Assembly: GCA_965206975.1 (NCBI GenBank)
Contig: OZ242253.1
Span: 3,472,001 to 3,536,000, forward strand
Direction of reading: 5' to 3'
DNA: 64,000 bases
From: JAAXGI01 sp965206975
Lineage (GTDB): Bacteria > Gemmatimonadota > Gemmatimonadetes > Longimicrobiales > Gaopeijiaceae
A model generated the notes under the pieces. The model did not search any database, had not been told where the DNA came from, and saw only the letters and a program-made list of their open reading frames with translations. This document shows, piece by piece, positions 1-8,745 of the stretch. Each line of letters starts with the position of its first letter. The stretch's first letter is position 1. The position numbers and the translations under genes were made by a program.

Positions 1-2
1 TG

Positions 3-620
3 GTAGTGGATATGAGCACGATCAGCCCGAGCGCCACGCGAGAAGTCGCGAAGCGGCTGGGAGAGAGGGGTGTCGAGATGCTCGACGCCCCCATCAGCGG
101 GGGGAGCGAGGGTGCGGCCAACGGAACGCTCAGCATCATGGTCGGCGGGGAGGTGGATCAGGTGGAACGGGCGATGCCCGCCTTCCGGGCGATGGGGAAG
201 ACAATCACGCACGTCGGCCCCATCGGCGCCGGACAAACGGTCAAGCTCGTGAATCAGATTGTCGTGGTAGTGAACATGCTCGCGGTCGGAGAGGGGCTCC
301 TCTTCGCCGAGGCGGCGGGCGTGGACCTTGCGAAGACGCTCGATGCGATCACCGGGGGCGCGGCGGGGAGCTGGATGCTCCAGAACCGGGGCCCTCAGGT
401 GATCGAGCGGGACTGGCGCCCCGGTTTCATGATCGACCTGCAGCAAAAGGACCTGCGCCTCGCACTCGAGGCCGCGGACGAGATGGGCGTGCCCCTCCTC
501 GGGACGAGCACCGTCTTCCAACTCTACCGCACACTGCAGCGGGCGGGCCTCGGGAGGGAGGGAAACCACGCCTTGGCGAAGGCGCTCGAGAGGCTCGCGG
601 GCTTTGGAATCGCCCGCTAG
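3..620 (+). CDS. 3-hydroxyisobutyrate dehydrogenase family oxidoreductase (5' end outside window)
   Basis: The frame is open to the window edge, so the N-terminal Rossmann NAD(P)-binding half is missing and only about 205 of the usual 290-300 residues are visible. What remains fits the beta-hydroxyacid dehydrogenase family: the VDMSTISP segment at the end of the cofactor domain, the substrate-binding DAPISGGSEGA loop, the IMVGG strand, and the GQTVKLVNQ motif carrying the catalytic lysine, followed by the all-helical C-terminal domain. Family members reduce or oxidise small beta-hydroxyacids (3-hydroxyisobutyrate, tartronate semialdehyde) in the cytoplasm; the substrate cannot be told from this fragment. 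It converges on the next gene, and the palindrome CTAG at its end provides both stop codons. Confidence 0.88.
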   Translation, partial: VVDMSTISPSATREVAKRLGERGVEMLDAPISGGSEGAANGTLSIMVGGEVDQVERAMPAFRAMGKTITHVGPIGAGQTVKLVNQIVVVVNMLAVGEGLLFAEAAGVDLAKTLDAITGGAAGSWMLQNRGPQVIERDWRPGFMIDLQQKDLRLALEAADEMGVPLLGTSTVFQLYRTLQRAGLGREGNHALAKALERLAGFGIAR

Positions 621-1927
621 CGGGTGCTCCTCTCCCGTAAGGTGACCATGACCCGCATCTCCGCTCCGTCACGGAGGTAGGTCGCGACGACCTCGGTGCC
701 AGGCTCGATCTGCTGAAGCGCATCGGTCAGCGCGTACAGGTCCTCGATCTCGTAGGCGCCAAGCCGGATCAGGATGTCTCCGGCCTGCATCCCCGCCTCC
801 TCGGCGGGCGAGCCACCCGACACGCCGCTCAACCGCACGCCAAAGTCGGCGGGAGCGAAGTCCGGCACCGTTCCGAGATAGGCCCCATACCCGGTCGGCT
901 GCTCCTCAGGAGGGGTCCCGGCACCGGCGATGTGGACGACCGGCTCCGTCCGGTCAGAAGCGGCCCGGATCACTCCCTCGACAAGCCTTGCCATCTGGCC
1001 AAGACCGCTCTGGTCGATGAGCTCCCAGTGGTCATCCGGCCGGTGATACTCCCCGTGTACATTCGTGAAGAAGTGGAGCACTGGGACGTCCCGCGCGTAA
1101 AACGAGGTGTGGTCGCTGGGGCCGTACCCACTCGGCGAACGGGCGAAGGGCACCCCGTACTCGACGCGGGCTCGATCGAGGATCTCGCCCCACTCCACGG
1201 CGGTCCCGGTCCCGTTCACGACCAAGGGGTCGTCCTCAAGCCGCCCCACCATGTCCAGGTTGAGCATCGCCACCGTCTGATCGAGCGGCACCGCGGGATT
1301 CTGAACGTAGTGGGCTGATCCGAGGAGGCCGAACTCTTCCCCCGAGAATGTGACGAAGACGACGGAGCGGGCCGGAGGATCCTCGGCGAGGGCTTCGGCC
1401 GCCGCGATCAGGACCCCGACCCCGGATGCGTTGTCGTCCGCCCCGTTGTGGATGTCGTCGTCCCCGTCCTCCGGTCCGGCGAGGGAGCCGAACACCTCCC
1501 CGCGTCCGAGATGGTCATGATGGGCCCCGAGAACGACCGCCTGCACGCGGAGGAGCGGGTCGCTCCCCTCGAGAACCCCGATCACATTGCTCCCGATTCC
1601 GAGGGGCACGTGGGCCGTAACCGAGCTCTGAAGCTCGATGGGCTGGAAGTAGCCGCCTCCTTCACCCCCGGGTTCGAGGCCGATCCGCGCGAACTCGCCG
1701 GCGATGTACTCCGCGGCGCACCGCTCACCGACGCTCCCGGAGAGGCGCCCCTCGAGGGCATCGTCAGCGAGGTAGCGGACGGCCGCCATCGGCTGCTCGA
1801 AACGCCCGACAATCCCCTCCGGAGACGGACACTCGAGGGGCACTGCGGGGAAGGCAAGCTCCTGGCCGGCGGCCGGCGGCGCCCAAGGGACCGCGATGAG
1901 AAGCGTGACGGCGCGACGTATCCTCAT
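617..1927 (-). CDS. Exported M28-family metallopeptidase with C-terminal PDZ domain
   Basis: A 436-residue zinc aminopeptidase-type protein. The start chosen is the ATG at 1927, which overlaps the stop of the upstream lipoprotein gene (ATGA); an in-frame start at 1951 is possible but less natural. Residues 1-21 look like a signal peptide ending near PPAAGQE. M28 metal-site motifs are visible: GAHHDHLG (about 138), HNGADDNASG (about 165), SGEEFG (about 200), LDMVGRL (about 229) and SDHTSFY (about 275). A PDZ domain occupies roughly the last 85 residues (SGGSPAEEAGMQAGDILI). It probably trims peptides in the periplasm or outside the cell; the PDZ domain may dock substrate or partner. It is translationally coupled to the TolB-like lipoprotein gene upstream. 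Confidence 0.9.
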   Translation of the reverse strand: MRIRRAVTLLIAVPWAPPAAGQELAFPAVPLECPSPEGIVGRFEQPMAAVRYLADDALEGRLSGSVGERCAAEYIAGEFARIGLEPGGEGGGYFQPIELQSSVTAHVPLGIGSNVIGVLEGSDPLLRVQAVVLGAHHDHLGRGEVFGSLAGPEDGDDDIHNGADDNASGVGVLIAAAEALAEDPPARSVVFVTFSGEEFGLLGSAHYVQNPAVPLDQTVAMLNLDMVGRLEDDPLVVNGTGTAVEWGEILDRARVEYGVPFARSPSGYGPSDHTSFYARDVPVLHFFTNVHGEYHRPDDHWELIDQSGLGQMARLVEGVIRAASDRTEPVVHIAGAGTPPEEQPTGYGAYLGTVPDFAPADFGVRLSGVSGGSPAEEAGMQAGDILIRLGAYEIEDLYALTDALQQIEPGTEVVATYLRDGAEMRVMVTLRERSTR

Positions 1928-3117
1928 TCTCCAGACTCCGGCTCGTTCCACGTGGCGAGGAAGACGTTGATCTCGCCCGGACCCGGCGCGCCGCGGTCGG
2001 ATGCAAAGGCGAGGAGGCTCCCGTCCGGGCTGAACATCGGGAAGCTGTTGAAGAACCCGTCCGTCGTGATCCTCTCCAGCCCCGTCCCGTCCACATTGAT
2101 CAGATAGAGGTGAAACGCCCTTCCCGTGGGATCGTCCATGTTCGAGCTGAAGACGATCTGCTCCCCGTTCGGGTGGAAGAAGGGTGCGAAATTCGAGGCC
2201 CCGTTACTCGTGATCTGGCGCCGGTTCGAGCCATCCGCATCCATCACGAAGAGCTCCATCCTCCCGCCTCGAACCAAGTCCTGGCCGAGGAGCACCCGAT
2301 AGTCGGCGAGCTCCTCCTCGGTCTCCGGGTGGAAGGCCCGGTAGGCGATCTTCGAACCGTCCACCGAGAAGAAGGCCCCGCCTTCGTAGCCGAGTTCATC
2401 GGTCAGCTGCCGGGGATCGGAGCCGTCCGCGTTCATCGTCCAGATCTCGAGGTCGCCGCTTCTCGTCGAAGTGAAGACGATCGTGCTCCCGTCCGAGGAG
2501 ATCGTGGCCTCGGCATCGTAGCCGGGCGTAGTGGTCAACTGCCGGATTGCCCCCGTCGCGAGCTCCCTGGTGAAGACATCGTAGTCGAAGAGGCCCCATA
2601 GGTAGCCGCGGCTCCGGTCCGGGGCGGGCGGGCACTGCTCTCCAACGAGGTGGGTGGAGCTGAAGAGGATGAGCTCCTCCCCGGGGAAGTGGTAGCCGCA
2701 CGTGGTCCGGCCCGTCCCGGTCGAGACAAGCTGGAGGTCGGAGCCGTCCAGGTTCATGGTGTACATCTGGTCGCACTCGCTAACCCCTGGCCAGGTGGAT
2801 TGGAAGATCAGCCGGTCGCCCTCGGGCGAGAAGTAGGCCTCCGCATTCGTCCCCCCATGGGTCAGCCGGGTGAGGGCGGCAAAGCGCCCCTCGTCCGGGA
2901 GAGGAGACGCCTCGACGGCCCCCGTCCACTCTCCGGGGGGCGTCGGCCCCCGCCACACCTCGGAATCGGACTCGGGTGGAGCGCTCCCCACCGCCTCCCC
3001 CGGAGCCTCGGGGGCCGTGCACCCGGCCACACCGAATAGAAAGGCCGCGCCCGAGAGCGCCGAGGCCGTCCACCGAGCACCCGTCCTCCGCCTATGGACC
3101 GTTGTACCTCGAGTCAT
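1924..3117 (-). CDS. TolB-like beta-propeller lipoprotein
   Basis: A 397-residue protein with an N-terminal hydrophobic stretch and lipobox (VAGC, Cys about residue 33), so probably a lipoprotein. The body is built of repeated PD40/WD40-like propeller blades: the phrases SPDG, SSDGSTIVFTS and NMDGSDLQL or NADGSDPRQL recur every 40-50 residues. Such propellers occur in TolB and in exported proteins of unknown role, and usually bind proteins or peptides. It has no protease domain of its own, but the next gene, with a 4-bp overlap, encodes an M28 peptidase, so the two may act together at the envelope. That partnership is inferred from the overlap only. A 257-bp divergent promoter region separates it from the plus-strand gene that follows on the map. 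Confidence 0.85.
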   Translation of the reverse strand: MTRGTTVHRRRTGARWTASALSGAAFLFGVAGCTAPEAPGEAVGSAPPESDSEVWRGPTPPGEWTGAVEASPLPDEGRFAALTRLTHGGTNAEAYFSPEGDRLIFQSTWPGVSECDQMYTMNLDGSDLQLVSTGTGRTTCGYHFPGEELILFSSTHLVGEQCPPAPDRSRGYLWGLFDYDVFTRELATGAIRQLTTTPGYDAEATISSDGSTIVFTSTRSGDLEIWTMNADGSDPRQLTDELGYEGGAFFSVDGSKIAYRAFHPETEEELADYRVLLGQDLVRGGRMELFVMDADGSNRRQITSNGASNFAPFFHPNGEQIVFSSNMDDPTGRAFHLYLINVDGTGLERITTDGFFNSFPMFSPDGSLLAFASDRGAPGPGEINVFLATWNEPESGE

Positions 3118-3374
3118 CTAGCACCCCTCCCCTCGTGATCCGCCCCCGGATGCGCTTCGCTTGGTACGGGAGCCGAAGCTACCGGCAACCTGAGGAAGTG
3201 GGTACCCCGAAGTGAGGTCGTGGTTTTCGCAGGCCTCGGGCCCGGAGCGGGTCTCGGACGCCGAGGCATCCCGCCACGCGCCATCTTGCCGGTCGGACCC
3301 TCGCGGCGCGACCTTTGGTACCCCTTGAAGAAGCTCGACGCCTATCGCTCCCAAGCGAATCAGGAGGATCCCAG

Positions 3375-4031
3375 ATGGACGCACGGAACCGGACCGCTCA
3401 GCTCCTTTCGGTCGCACTTGCCACGGCGCTCTGCGCCGATCCGGCCGCGGCCCTGCAAGACAACCCCGCCCACACCCACATCGGCCACGTGGCCACGGCC
3501 TTCGCTCGCACCCCGGACGGATCGGGGCTCCTCGCCACCGCGTCGGTCGAGGCGGATGTCGCACTTCAGCACATCGACTTGGCGTGGCGCGACACGTCGA
3601 ATCTCGACTGGATGCAGACGCACGCGGCCCATGTACTCCACGCGTTGGATCCGAGCCAGGTGGACGGGGGGCCCGGCTCCGGATTCGGACTCACTGCGGC
3701 CGCCGAGGGGATCGCCCAACACATCGAACTCGCAGCCGGCTCCGAGGGAGCCTCGGACGCCGTGGGTCGCCACGCCGCGCACGTAGCCGCGGCCGCCCGC
3801 GCCATCGCAGAGCGGGGACGCGAGATCGCGGAACTCTCCGCCCAAGTCGGTTCCGCGCCCGAGTACAGCGCGGCGGAGGGGCTCACCGGACGGATCCGGA
3901 CGCTCGTAAACCAGCTCCGGGAGGGCGAGGATCTGAATGGCGACGGACAGATCGGATGGGGCGACGGGGAGGGCGGCCTCGCACACGTGGAGCAGCACCT
4001 GGGCTTCATTCTGGAAGCCGAGGGACTCTAG
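3375..4031 (+). CDS. Exported protein of unknown function with EF-hand-like loop
   Basis: The start at 3375 is picked because an AGGAGG ribosome site lies 7-8 bases upstream; an in-frame earlier start lacks this. The 218-residue product begins with a typical signal peptide (hydrophobic core LLSVALATAL, cleavage near AAALQD). The rest is alanine-rich and largely helical, with several His residues (HTHIGHVA, HIDLAWRD, HAAHVLHA). Near the C-terminus DLNGDGQIGWGDGE resembles a calcium-binding EF-hand or dockerin loop and is followed by a conserved-looking GGLAHVEQHL. I do not recognise the family. It is followed after 26 bases by a lipoprotein gene and probably shares its transcript. Confidence 0.75.
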   Translation: MDARNRTAQLLSVALATALCADPAAALQDNPAHTHIGHVATAFARTPDGSGLLATASVEADVALQHIDLAWRDTSNLDWMQTHAAHVLHALDPSQVDGGPGSGFGLTAAAEGIAQHIELAAGSEGASDAVGRHAAHVAAAARAIAERGREIAELSAQVGSAPEYSAAEGLTGRIRTLVNQLREGEDLNGDGQIGWGDGEGGLAHVEQHLGFILEAEGL

Positions 4032-4057
4032 AAAGCTGCAGCAGAGCGACGAGGCCG

Positions 4058-5089
4058 ATGGAGAAGCACCGCTCGTGGAGGATCGGGCTCATGCATCTCG
4101 GCGTATCGGTCCTCGCTGCCTGCAGCGCCGGGGACGCCCCCGGGGGGCCGGAGGCGCCGGGCAATGCCGGCGCGGGCGCCTCCGTTCGGTCAGCCGAGGC
4201 CTCCGGCGCGGAAGCGATCTTCGGGGACATCGTGAGCCTGACCGGGCTCCCCGCTACCCCCCGGCGGGGAGCCTCCTCCGAATTCTGGGCGCACTGGGGA
4301 GACGGACGCGCGGAGCTCTCCGGGTACCGGGTAACGCTGGATCGATACGGGGAATCCCGGAACGCCGAGCTCTCGCTCATCTACGTCACCGAGCCGCACG
4401 ACCGCCGGACATGGGTCAAGGACGACGGAGCGGAGGCACCGAACCGGGTCGAAGTACTCAAGCTGATCCGAAGCATGCACTTCCTTGCCGGTGTCTACCC
4501 GTACTTCGTCATGGCGAGCACCTTCTCGCCCGTCGATGCGTGGACGGAGGAACGCTTCCATCCCGTTCGCCTGAACCTCGACGTACAGGAGTGGTGCGGG
4601 AGTGTGACCCATCGAGTCCTCCCCGGGGCCGGGCGGCTCCGCTCGCTCAGGCTCTCCTACTTCGAGGATGAGGGCGAGGCGCGGCGTGAACTCGAGCTTC
4701 CCGAAGGAACGCTCTACGAGGACGCCCTCCTCATCCAATTGAGGGAGTTGGACGGGCACTTTCACGGGGGGGCTGCGTGGGAGGGCTTTCTCGTGCGGGA
4801 GCTCTGGAGCCTCCGAACAGGCCACCTCCCCATCGAGCCTGTCCCCGCCCGCATCCTTCGGACGGACGATACCCGGGACGGCGCCCCAGTGACCCGCTTC
4901 CGCCTTGAGGCCGGGGAGTACTGGCGGACGTATGATGTCGAGAAGGCGCCCCCCCGGCGGGTGCTCGGCTGGGAGACGTCGACGGGCGAGAGGGCAGAAA
5001 TCCTCGGGACGGAGCGCCTCGCATACTGGAGGCTGAACCAACCGGGCGACGAGCGCTACCGGAGCGCTCTGGGGCTCGAGGACCGATGA
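4058..5089 (+). CDS. Conserved lipoprotein of unknown function
   Basis: 343 residues from the ATG at 4058. The N-terminus has a short hydrophobic stretch and a lipobox (VLAAC), so it is probably lipid-anchored. The body contains SSEFWAHWGDGRAELSGY, YGESRNAEL, VLKLIRSMHF, GVYPYFVMASTFSPVD and QEWCG. From memory these resemble Bacteroidota lipoproteins often mislabelled septum formation inhibitor Maf, but no Maf nucleotide-pyrophosphatase motif is present, so that name should not be used. Function unknown. The stop overlaps the start of the methyltransferase gene (ATGA at 5086-5089), indicating translational coupling. Confidence 0.75.
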   Translation: MEKHRSWRIGLMHLGVSVLAACSAGDAPGGPEAPGNAGAGASVRSAEASGAEAIFGDIVSLTGLPATPRRGASSEFWAHWGDGRAELSGYRVTLDRYGESRNAELSLIYVTEPHDRRTWVKDDGAEAPNRVEVLKLIRSMHFLAGVYPYFVMASTFSPVDAWTEERFHPVRLNLDVQEWCGSVTHRVLPGAGRLRSLRLSYFEDEGEARRELELPEGTLYEDALLIQLRELDGHFHGGAAWEGFLVRELWSLRTGHLPIEPVPARILRTDDTRDGAPVTRFRLEAGEYWRTYDVEKAPPRRVLGWETSTGERAEILGTERLAYWRLNQPGDERYRSALGLEDR

Positions 5090-5922
5090 GCGGCGGCATG
5101 AGCCGGGAGGCGAACCCCGGGGCCCAGCGCTACGACTCGGCCTCCCTCGAGTACCGGGAGGCGGCGGAGCGGTTCTGGAAATTCCTCTCGCTCAGGACGG
5201 TCGAGCAGTTGGAGCTCCGCCCCGGCGGGAGCGTCCTCGACATCGCCTGCGGCCCCGGGGTATCGACGGTTGCGGCCGCCGAGGCGGTCGGCCCGGGCGG
5301 GCACGTGATCGCGCTCGACTCCTCGGCGGAGATGCTCCGCATGACGTCGGAGCGGGCGGCCGCCCAGGGACGCGAGAGCGTAGAGACGGTCCTCGGCGAC
5401 ATGGCGCGTGCCGACTTCCCCGCGGAGAGCTTCGACGCCGTCATCTCGGTCCTCGGCGTATTCTATGTGCCGGACATGCCCACCCTCGTCTCGCACCTTT
5501 GGCAGCTGGTCAAGCCAGGAGGTCGACTCGCGATCACGACGCTGGGGGAGGGGGCCTTTCAGCCGGCCTTCGGGATCTGGAAGGAAGCGGTCCGGGCCGA
5601 ACGGCCGGAGGCGCCGCTCACCTTCTCCTGGGAGCGAACCGACAACCCGGGTTACGTGCGGGCGCTGTTTCGAGGGGCCGGCGTGCCGCGCCCGGAAGTC
5701 CGTCTCGAGCCAAGAGAGCTGCCGATCGAGGGGGCAGAGGAGTGGTGGCTCGCCGTCATGGGAAGCGGGATGCGGCGGACCGTCCTCGAACTCGATGACG
5801 AGACGGGCCAACGCGTGAGGGCCGACTTCGACCGCCGGCTCCGGGAGGCCAGGGTCAAGGCGATCCAGATGCCCGGGATCTACGCGACCGCGACGAAGCC
5901 GGAGACAGGCGGGAGCATGTAG
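5086..5922 (+). CDS. Class I SAM-dependent methyltransferase (UbiE/type-11-like)
   Basis: 278 residues with a seven-strand Rossmann methyltransferase fold. Motif I is VLDIACGPGVST (about residues 49-60), followed by the acidic ribose-binding end of strand 2 (VIALDSSAEML) and motif II/III regions LGDMARADFP and SFDAVISVLGVFYVPD, then VKPGGRLAITT. This is the methyltransferase-11 pattern used on quinones, lipids and small molecules; the substrate cannot be named. It overlaps the upstream lipoprotein gene by 4 bp and converges on the ABC transporter genes with only 14 bases between. Confidence 0.85.
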   Translation: MSGGMSREANPGAQRYDSASLEYREAAERFWKFLSLRTVEQLELRPGGSVLDIACGPGVSTVAAAEAVGPGGHVIALDSSAEMLRMTSERAAAQGRESVETVLGDMARADFPAESFDAVISVLGVFYVPDMPTLVSHLWQLVKPGGRLAITTLGEGAFQPAFGIWKEAVRAERPEAPLTFSWERTDNPGYVRALFRGAGVPRPEVRLEPRELPIEGAEEWWLAVMGSGMRRTVLELDDETGQRVRADFDRRLREARVKAIQMPGIYATATKPETGGSM

Positions 5923-5936
5923 GGAACCCCGCCGGG

Positions 5937-7037
5937 CTAGATCTCCCCTTCGCGGATGCACGCGACCCGGTGCTCGGCAAGGCCGGGGGCACCGAGAACA
6001 TCCGGCCGCGCCCCGCCACCCACCACCTCCAGGACCGGTGCGACTTCGCTGCACTCGGGGATCGCAAAGGGACACCGCGGGTGGAAGGGGCACCCGGAAG
6101 GCGGGCTGAGCGGGCTCGGCGCCTCCCCCCCAAGCGGGACCGCCTCCCGCCTTCGCGTAGGATCGGGCTCTGGTATCGCCTGGATCAACGCTCTCGTGTA
6201 CGGGTGCGCGGGACGATCGAAGATCGTGCCCGAGGACCCGATTTCGATGATCCGGCCGAGGTACATGATCGCGATCGTATCGCTGATGTACTCGACGACC
6301 GAGAGATCGTGGCTGATGAAGAGGTAGGTGAGCTCCCGCTCCCGCTGAAGCCGGACCATCAGGTTGAGCACCTGGCTCTGCACCGAGACATCGAGTGCGG
6401 AGACCGGCTCGTCCGCGATGACGAGCTTCGGCTCGAGCGCAAGGGCGCGGGCGAGCCCGACCCTCTGCCGCTGGCCACCCGAGAACTCGTGGGGGTAGCG
6501 GCCAAGGAGGTCCCCGGTGAGTCCGACGATTTCCAGGAGTTCGCGCACCGTCTCGACCTGCTCGGCCTTCGATCCGACTCGGTGTACGAGGAGGGGCTCC
6601 CGCACGATCTCCCCGATGGTCATCCTGGGGTTGAGCGAGGAGTAGGGGTCCTGGAAGACCATCTGGATGTCGCGCCGGAGCGCGTGGAGCTCCCTCCCGG
6701 CGGCGCCTGCGATGTCCCTCCCCTCGAAGGTAACGTGCCCGGACGTCGGGGCCTCGAGCCGGTTCAGAACGCGGCCAAGCGTCGACTTCCCGCACCCGGA
6801 CTCGCCGACGAGCCCGAGCGTCTCTCCGCGGCGAATCGAGAACGTGACCCCATCGACCGCCCGCACTACGCCGACCCTCCCCCCGAAGACGCCGCCGCGA
6901 ACGGGGTAGTGCTTCTTCACATCCTTGGCGGCGAGCAGCGGAGCCGAACCCTCGGGGGCCAAGCCGACACCGTCCTGGGAGGCCGCGTGCACGCCAGCGC
7001 GTAGCCCCTCCCCGGCAGCCTTCCCCGGCCCACTCAC
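5937..7037 (-). CDS. dppF: Peptide ABC transporter ATP-binding protein, DppF/OppF type
   Basis: The start is set at the GTG at 7037, whose GTGA overlaps the stop of the upstream dppD-like gene; this gives 366 residues instead of a 428-residue reading with an unlikely Arg/Gly-rich leader. Motifs: Walker A GESGCGKS, Q-loop MVFQDPYSSLNPR, signature FSGGQRQRVGLARALAL, Walker B LVIADEPVSALDV, H-loop LFISHDLSVV, and the C-terminal oligopeptide-transporter extension with a Cys-containing loop (GCPFHPRCPFA, plus a later Cys) typical of OppD/F. It powers uptake of peptides or nickel-like solutes with a DppD partner and two permeases. No permease gene is in the window. Confidence 0.92.
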   Translation of the reverse strand: MSGPGKAAGEGLRAGVHAASQDGVGLAPEGSAPLLAAKDVKKHYPVRGGVFGGRVGVVRAVDGVTFSIRRGETLGLVGESGCGKSTLGRVLNRLEAPTSGHVTFEGRDIAGAAGRELHALRRDIQMVFQDPYSSLNPRMTIGEIVREPLLVHRVGSKAEQVETVRELLEIVGLTGDLLGRYPHEFSGGQRQRVGLARALALEPKLVIADEPVSALDVSVQSQVLNLMVRLQRERELTYLFISHDLSVVEYISDTIAIMYLGRIIEIGSSGTIFDRPAHPYTRALIQAIPEPDPTRRREAVPLGGEAPSPLSPPSGCPFHPRCPFAIPECSEVAPVLEVVGGGARPDVLGAPGLAEHRVACIREGEI

Positions 7038-8140
7038 GGGGAACCTGCCCCGGTGGATGCCCGCTTGGCTCCCCTCCCGAACACCCCCCCCACCTCGAGC
7101 GGGAAGTGGCACGCGACGAGCCCGCTCCCCACCTCCCTCAAGCCCGGATCCTCTTCGGCGCACCGGCGTCGCTCCGCCTCCCCGAGCCCCACCCGCCTCC
7201 CGCAGCGCTCGGCGAAGCGGCATCCGGGGGGAGGATAGAGGAGGGAGGGCACGAGGCCGTCGATCGTCGGGAGCTCCCCCTTCTTCTCGATCCCCTTCCT
7301 CGGGATGCTATCGAGGAGCCCCTTCGTGTACGGGTGGCGACTCCGCTTGAAGATCTCGACGACGTCCCCCTGCTCGACCACCCGCCCGGCGTACATTACC
7401 GCCACCTCGTCGCAGATCTCGGCGATCACGCCCATATCGTGCGTGATGAAGATGACGGCGGCCCCCGTGCGTTCCTGGAGCTCCTTGATCAGGTGGAGGA
7501 TCTGGGCCTGAATCGTGACGTCGAGCGCCGTCGTCGGCTCGTCCGCAATGAGGAGTGAGGGCTCACAGAGGAGGGCCATCGCGATCATGACCCGCTGCTT
7601 CATCCCGCCGGAGAGTTCGTGCGGGTACGACGTGATGCGTGCCTCGGGCTCGGCGATCCCCACCGTGTGGAGCATCTCGATGGCCCGCTCGCAGGCCTCG
7701 TTCCTCGCCATCCCGAACCGGAGCTTCAGGACCTCGCCCATCTGCTTCTCGATGCTGAAGACGGGATTGAGCGAGGTCATGGGGTCTTGGAAGATCATGG
7801 CGATCTCCTGTCCCCGGATCCCGCGGAGCTCCCCGATTGGGAGCGCCAGGATGTCCGTCCCCGCAAAGCGAATCTCTCCCCCCAGGATCCGGCCGGGCGG
7901 GGTGGGAACGAGTCTCAGGACCGAGGAGGCGGAGACGCTCTTCCCGCACCCGGACTCGCCGACGAGACCGAGGGTGCGGCCCGCATCGACCGAGAAAGAG
8001 ACGCCGTCGACCGCGTGGACGAGCCCGTCCTCAGTGTCGAAGGCGACCTCAAGGTCCCGGACCTCGAGGAGCGGTACGGAGCTACCCTCCGCGGAGGACT
8101 CCGCCGTCACCCCTACCGGGAACGCTTCCGGCTGACTCAC
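7034..8140 (-). CDS. dppD: Peptide ABC transporter ATP-binding protein, DppD/OppD type
   Basis: 368 residues from the GTG at 8140, which overlaps the stop codon of the binding-protein remnant upstream (GTGA); a GTG at 8152 is also in frame. Walker A GESGCGKS, Q-loop MIFQDPMTSLNPV, signature LSGGMKQRVMIAMALL, Walker B LLIADEPTTALDV, H-loop FITHDMGVI, and the C-terminal OppD-type Cys cluster (PPGCRFAERCG) are all present. It forms a heterodimer with the DppF-type product encoded immediately downstream. Overlapping starts and stops show that binding protein, dppD and dppF were once translated as a coupled unit. Confidence 0.92.
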   Translation of the reverse strand: MSQPEAFPVGVTAESSAEGSSVPLLEVRDLEVAFDTEDGLVHAVDGVSFSVDAGRTLGLVGESGCGKSVSASSVLRLVPTPPGRILGGEIRFAGTDILALPIGELRGIRGQEIAMIFQDPMTSLNPVFSIEKQMGEVLKLRFGMARNEACERAIEMLHTVGIAEPEARITSYPHELSGGMKQRVMIAMALLCEPSLLIADEPTTALDVTIQAQILHLIKELQERTGAAVIFITHDMGVIAEICDEVAVMYAGRVVEQGDVVEIFKRSRHPYTKGLLDSIPRKGIEKKGELPTIDGLVPSLLYPPPGCRFAERCGRRVGLGEAERRRCAEEDPGLREVGSGLVACHFPLEVGGVFGRGAKRASTGAGSP

Positions 8141-8745
8141 CGACCGAGCCACTCCCGGACCCCGTAGAAGTCCTGGTCGATCTCCCCGTCGGAGGGGAGT
8201 GCCTCCCTAGCGGCCATCGCCCGCTCGAGCCACTCGCGGCGTTCGGGGTCGATCCAGTAGATCAGATGCTCCTCCAGGTCGTACTTCCGAGGCGGCAGGG
8301 ACTCTTCCGGGAAGCGGAGGTAGTCCCAGTGGACGATGCGGACGAAGGGGATCGTCCAGAACGGCATATAGGCGGCCTCGACCTGGACGATCTCGTCGAT
8401 CCCGTGCATCGCGGCCCAGCGGTTCTCGAAGTTGAGGTCCTGCTGGTTTACCAGGATGAGGGAGTCCACCTCGGCCGTGCCGTAGCCCCATGAGGTTGTT
8501 GTTCCCGGCGATATCCTTGGTTCTCGCTATGAAGGTACTGGCGGGGTGCGGGATAGAAGGAGGCGCCGGCACTCGCGATTCCCATCTCGTACTACCGCTC
8601 GAAGAGGCGCTCGAGCATCGTCTCGCCCTCGAGGAGTTTTCGCTCCATGCCGACCCCGGCCCGAGCAGCGGAGAACGTTTCGTTCAGCCCGGCGTGAATG
8701 TACCGCTCACCCGCCCACCCAGAAAGGGAGCTCCGCCCGGGTTGC
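8137..8745 (-). pseudogene. Decayed C-terminal part of a family-5 (YejA-like) peptide-binding protein
   Basis: The last 110 codons (8137-8469) read as the end of an extracellular solute-binding protein: EVDSLILVNQQDLNFENR, YMPFWTIPFVRIVHWDYL and LIYWIDPERREW match the YejA/SBP_bac_5 C-terminus. Upstream the same protein continues only by switching frames: NNNLMG joins GYGTAEV across an extra base in CCCC (8486-8489), another shift lies near 8515-8520 (HSEN to KDIAGN), a TAG stop sits at 8592-8594 (ERLFER then YEMGIAS), and a further shift near 8710 joins LPFWVGG to ERYIHAGLNETF. The N-terminal two thirds are absent. The gene is dead unless all of these are sequencing errors. Its stop overlaps the dppD start. 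Confidence 0.75.

Noticed and set aside
4058..5089. Naming this lipoprotein a Maf septum-formation inhibitor
   Set aside because: Databases sometimes use that label for similar lipoproteins, but the Maf pyrophosphatase motifs are absent and the protein is exported.
5056..6795. A 579-codon minus-strand frame over the methyltransferase and dppF genes
   Set aside because: Overlaps two well-supported genes; its product is Arg/Gly/Pro-rich with no motifs.
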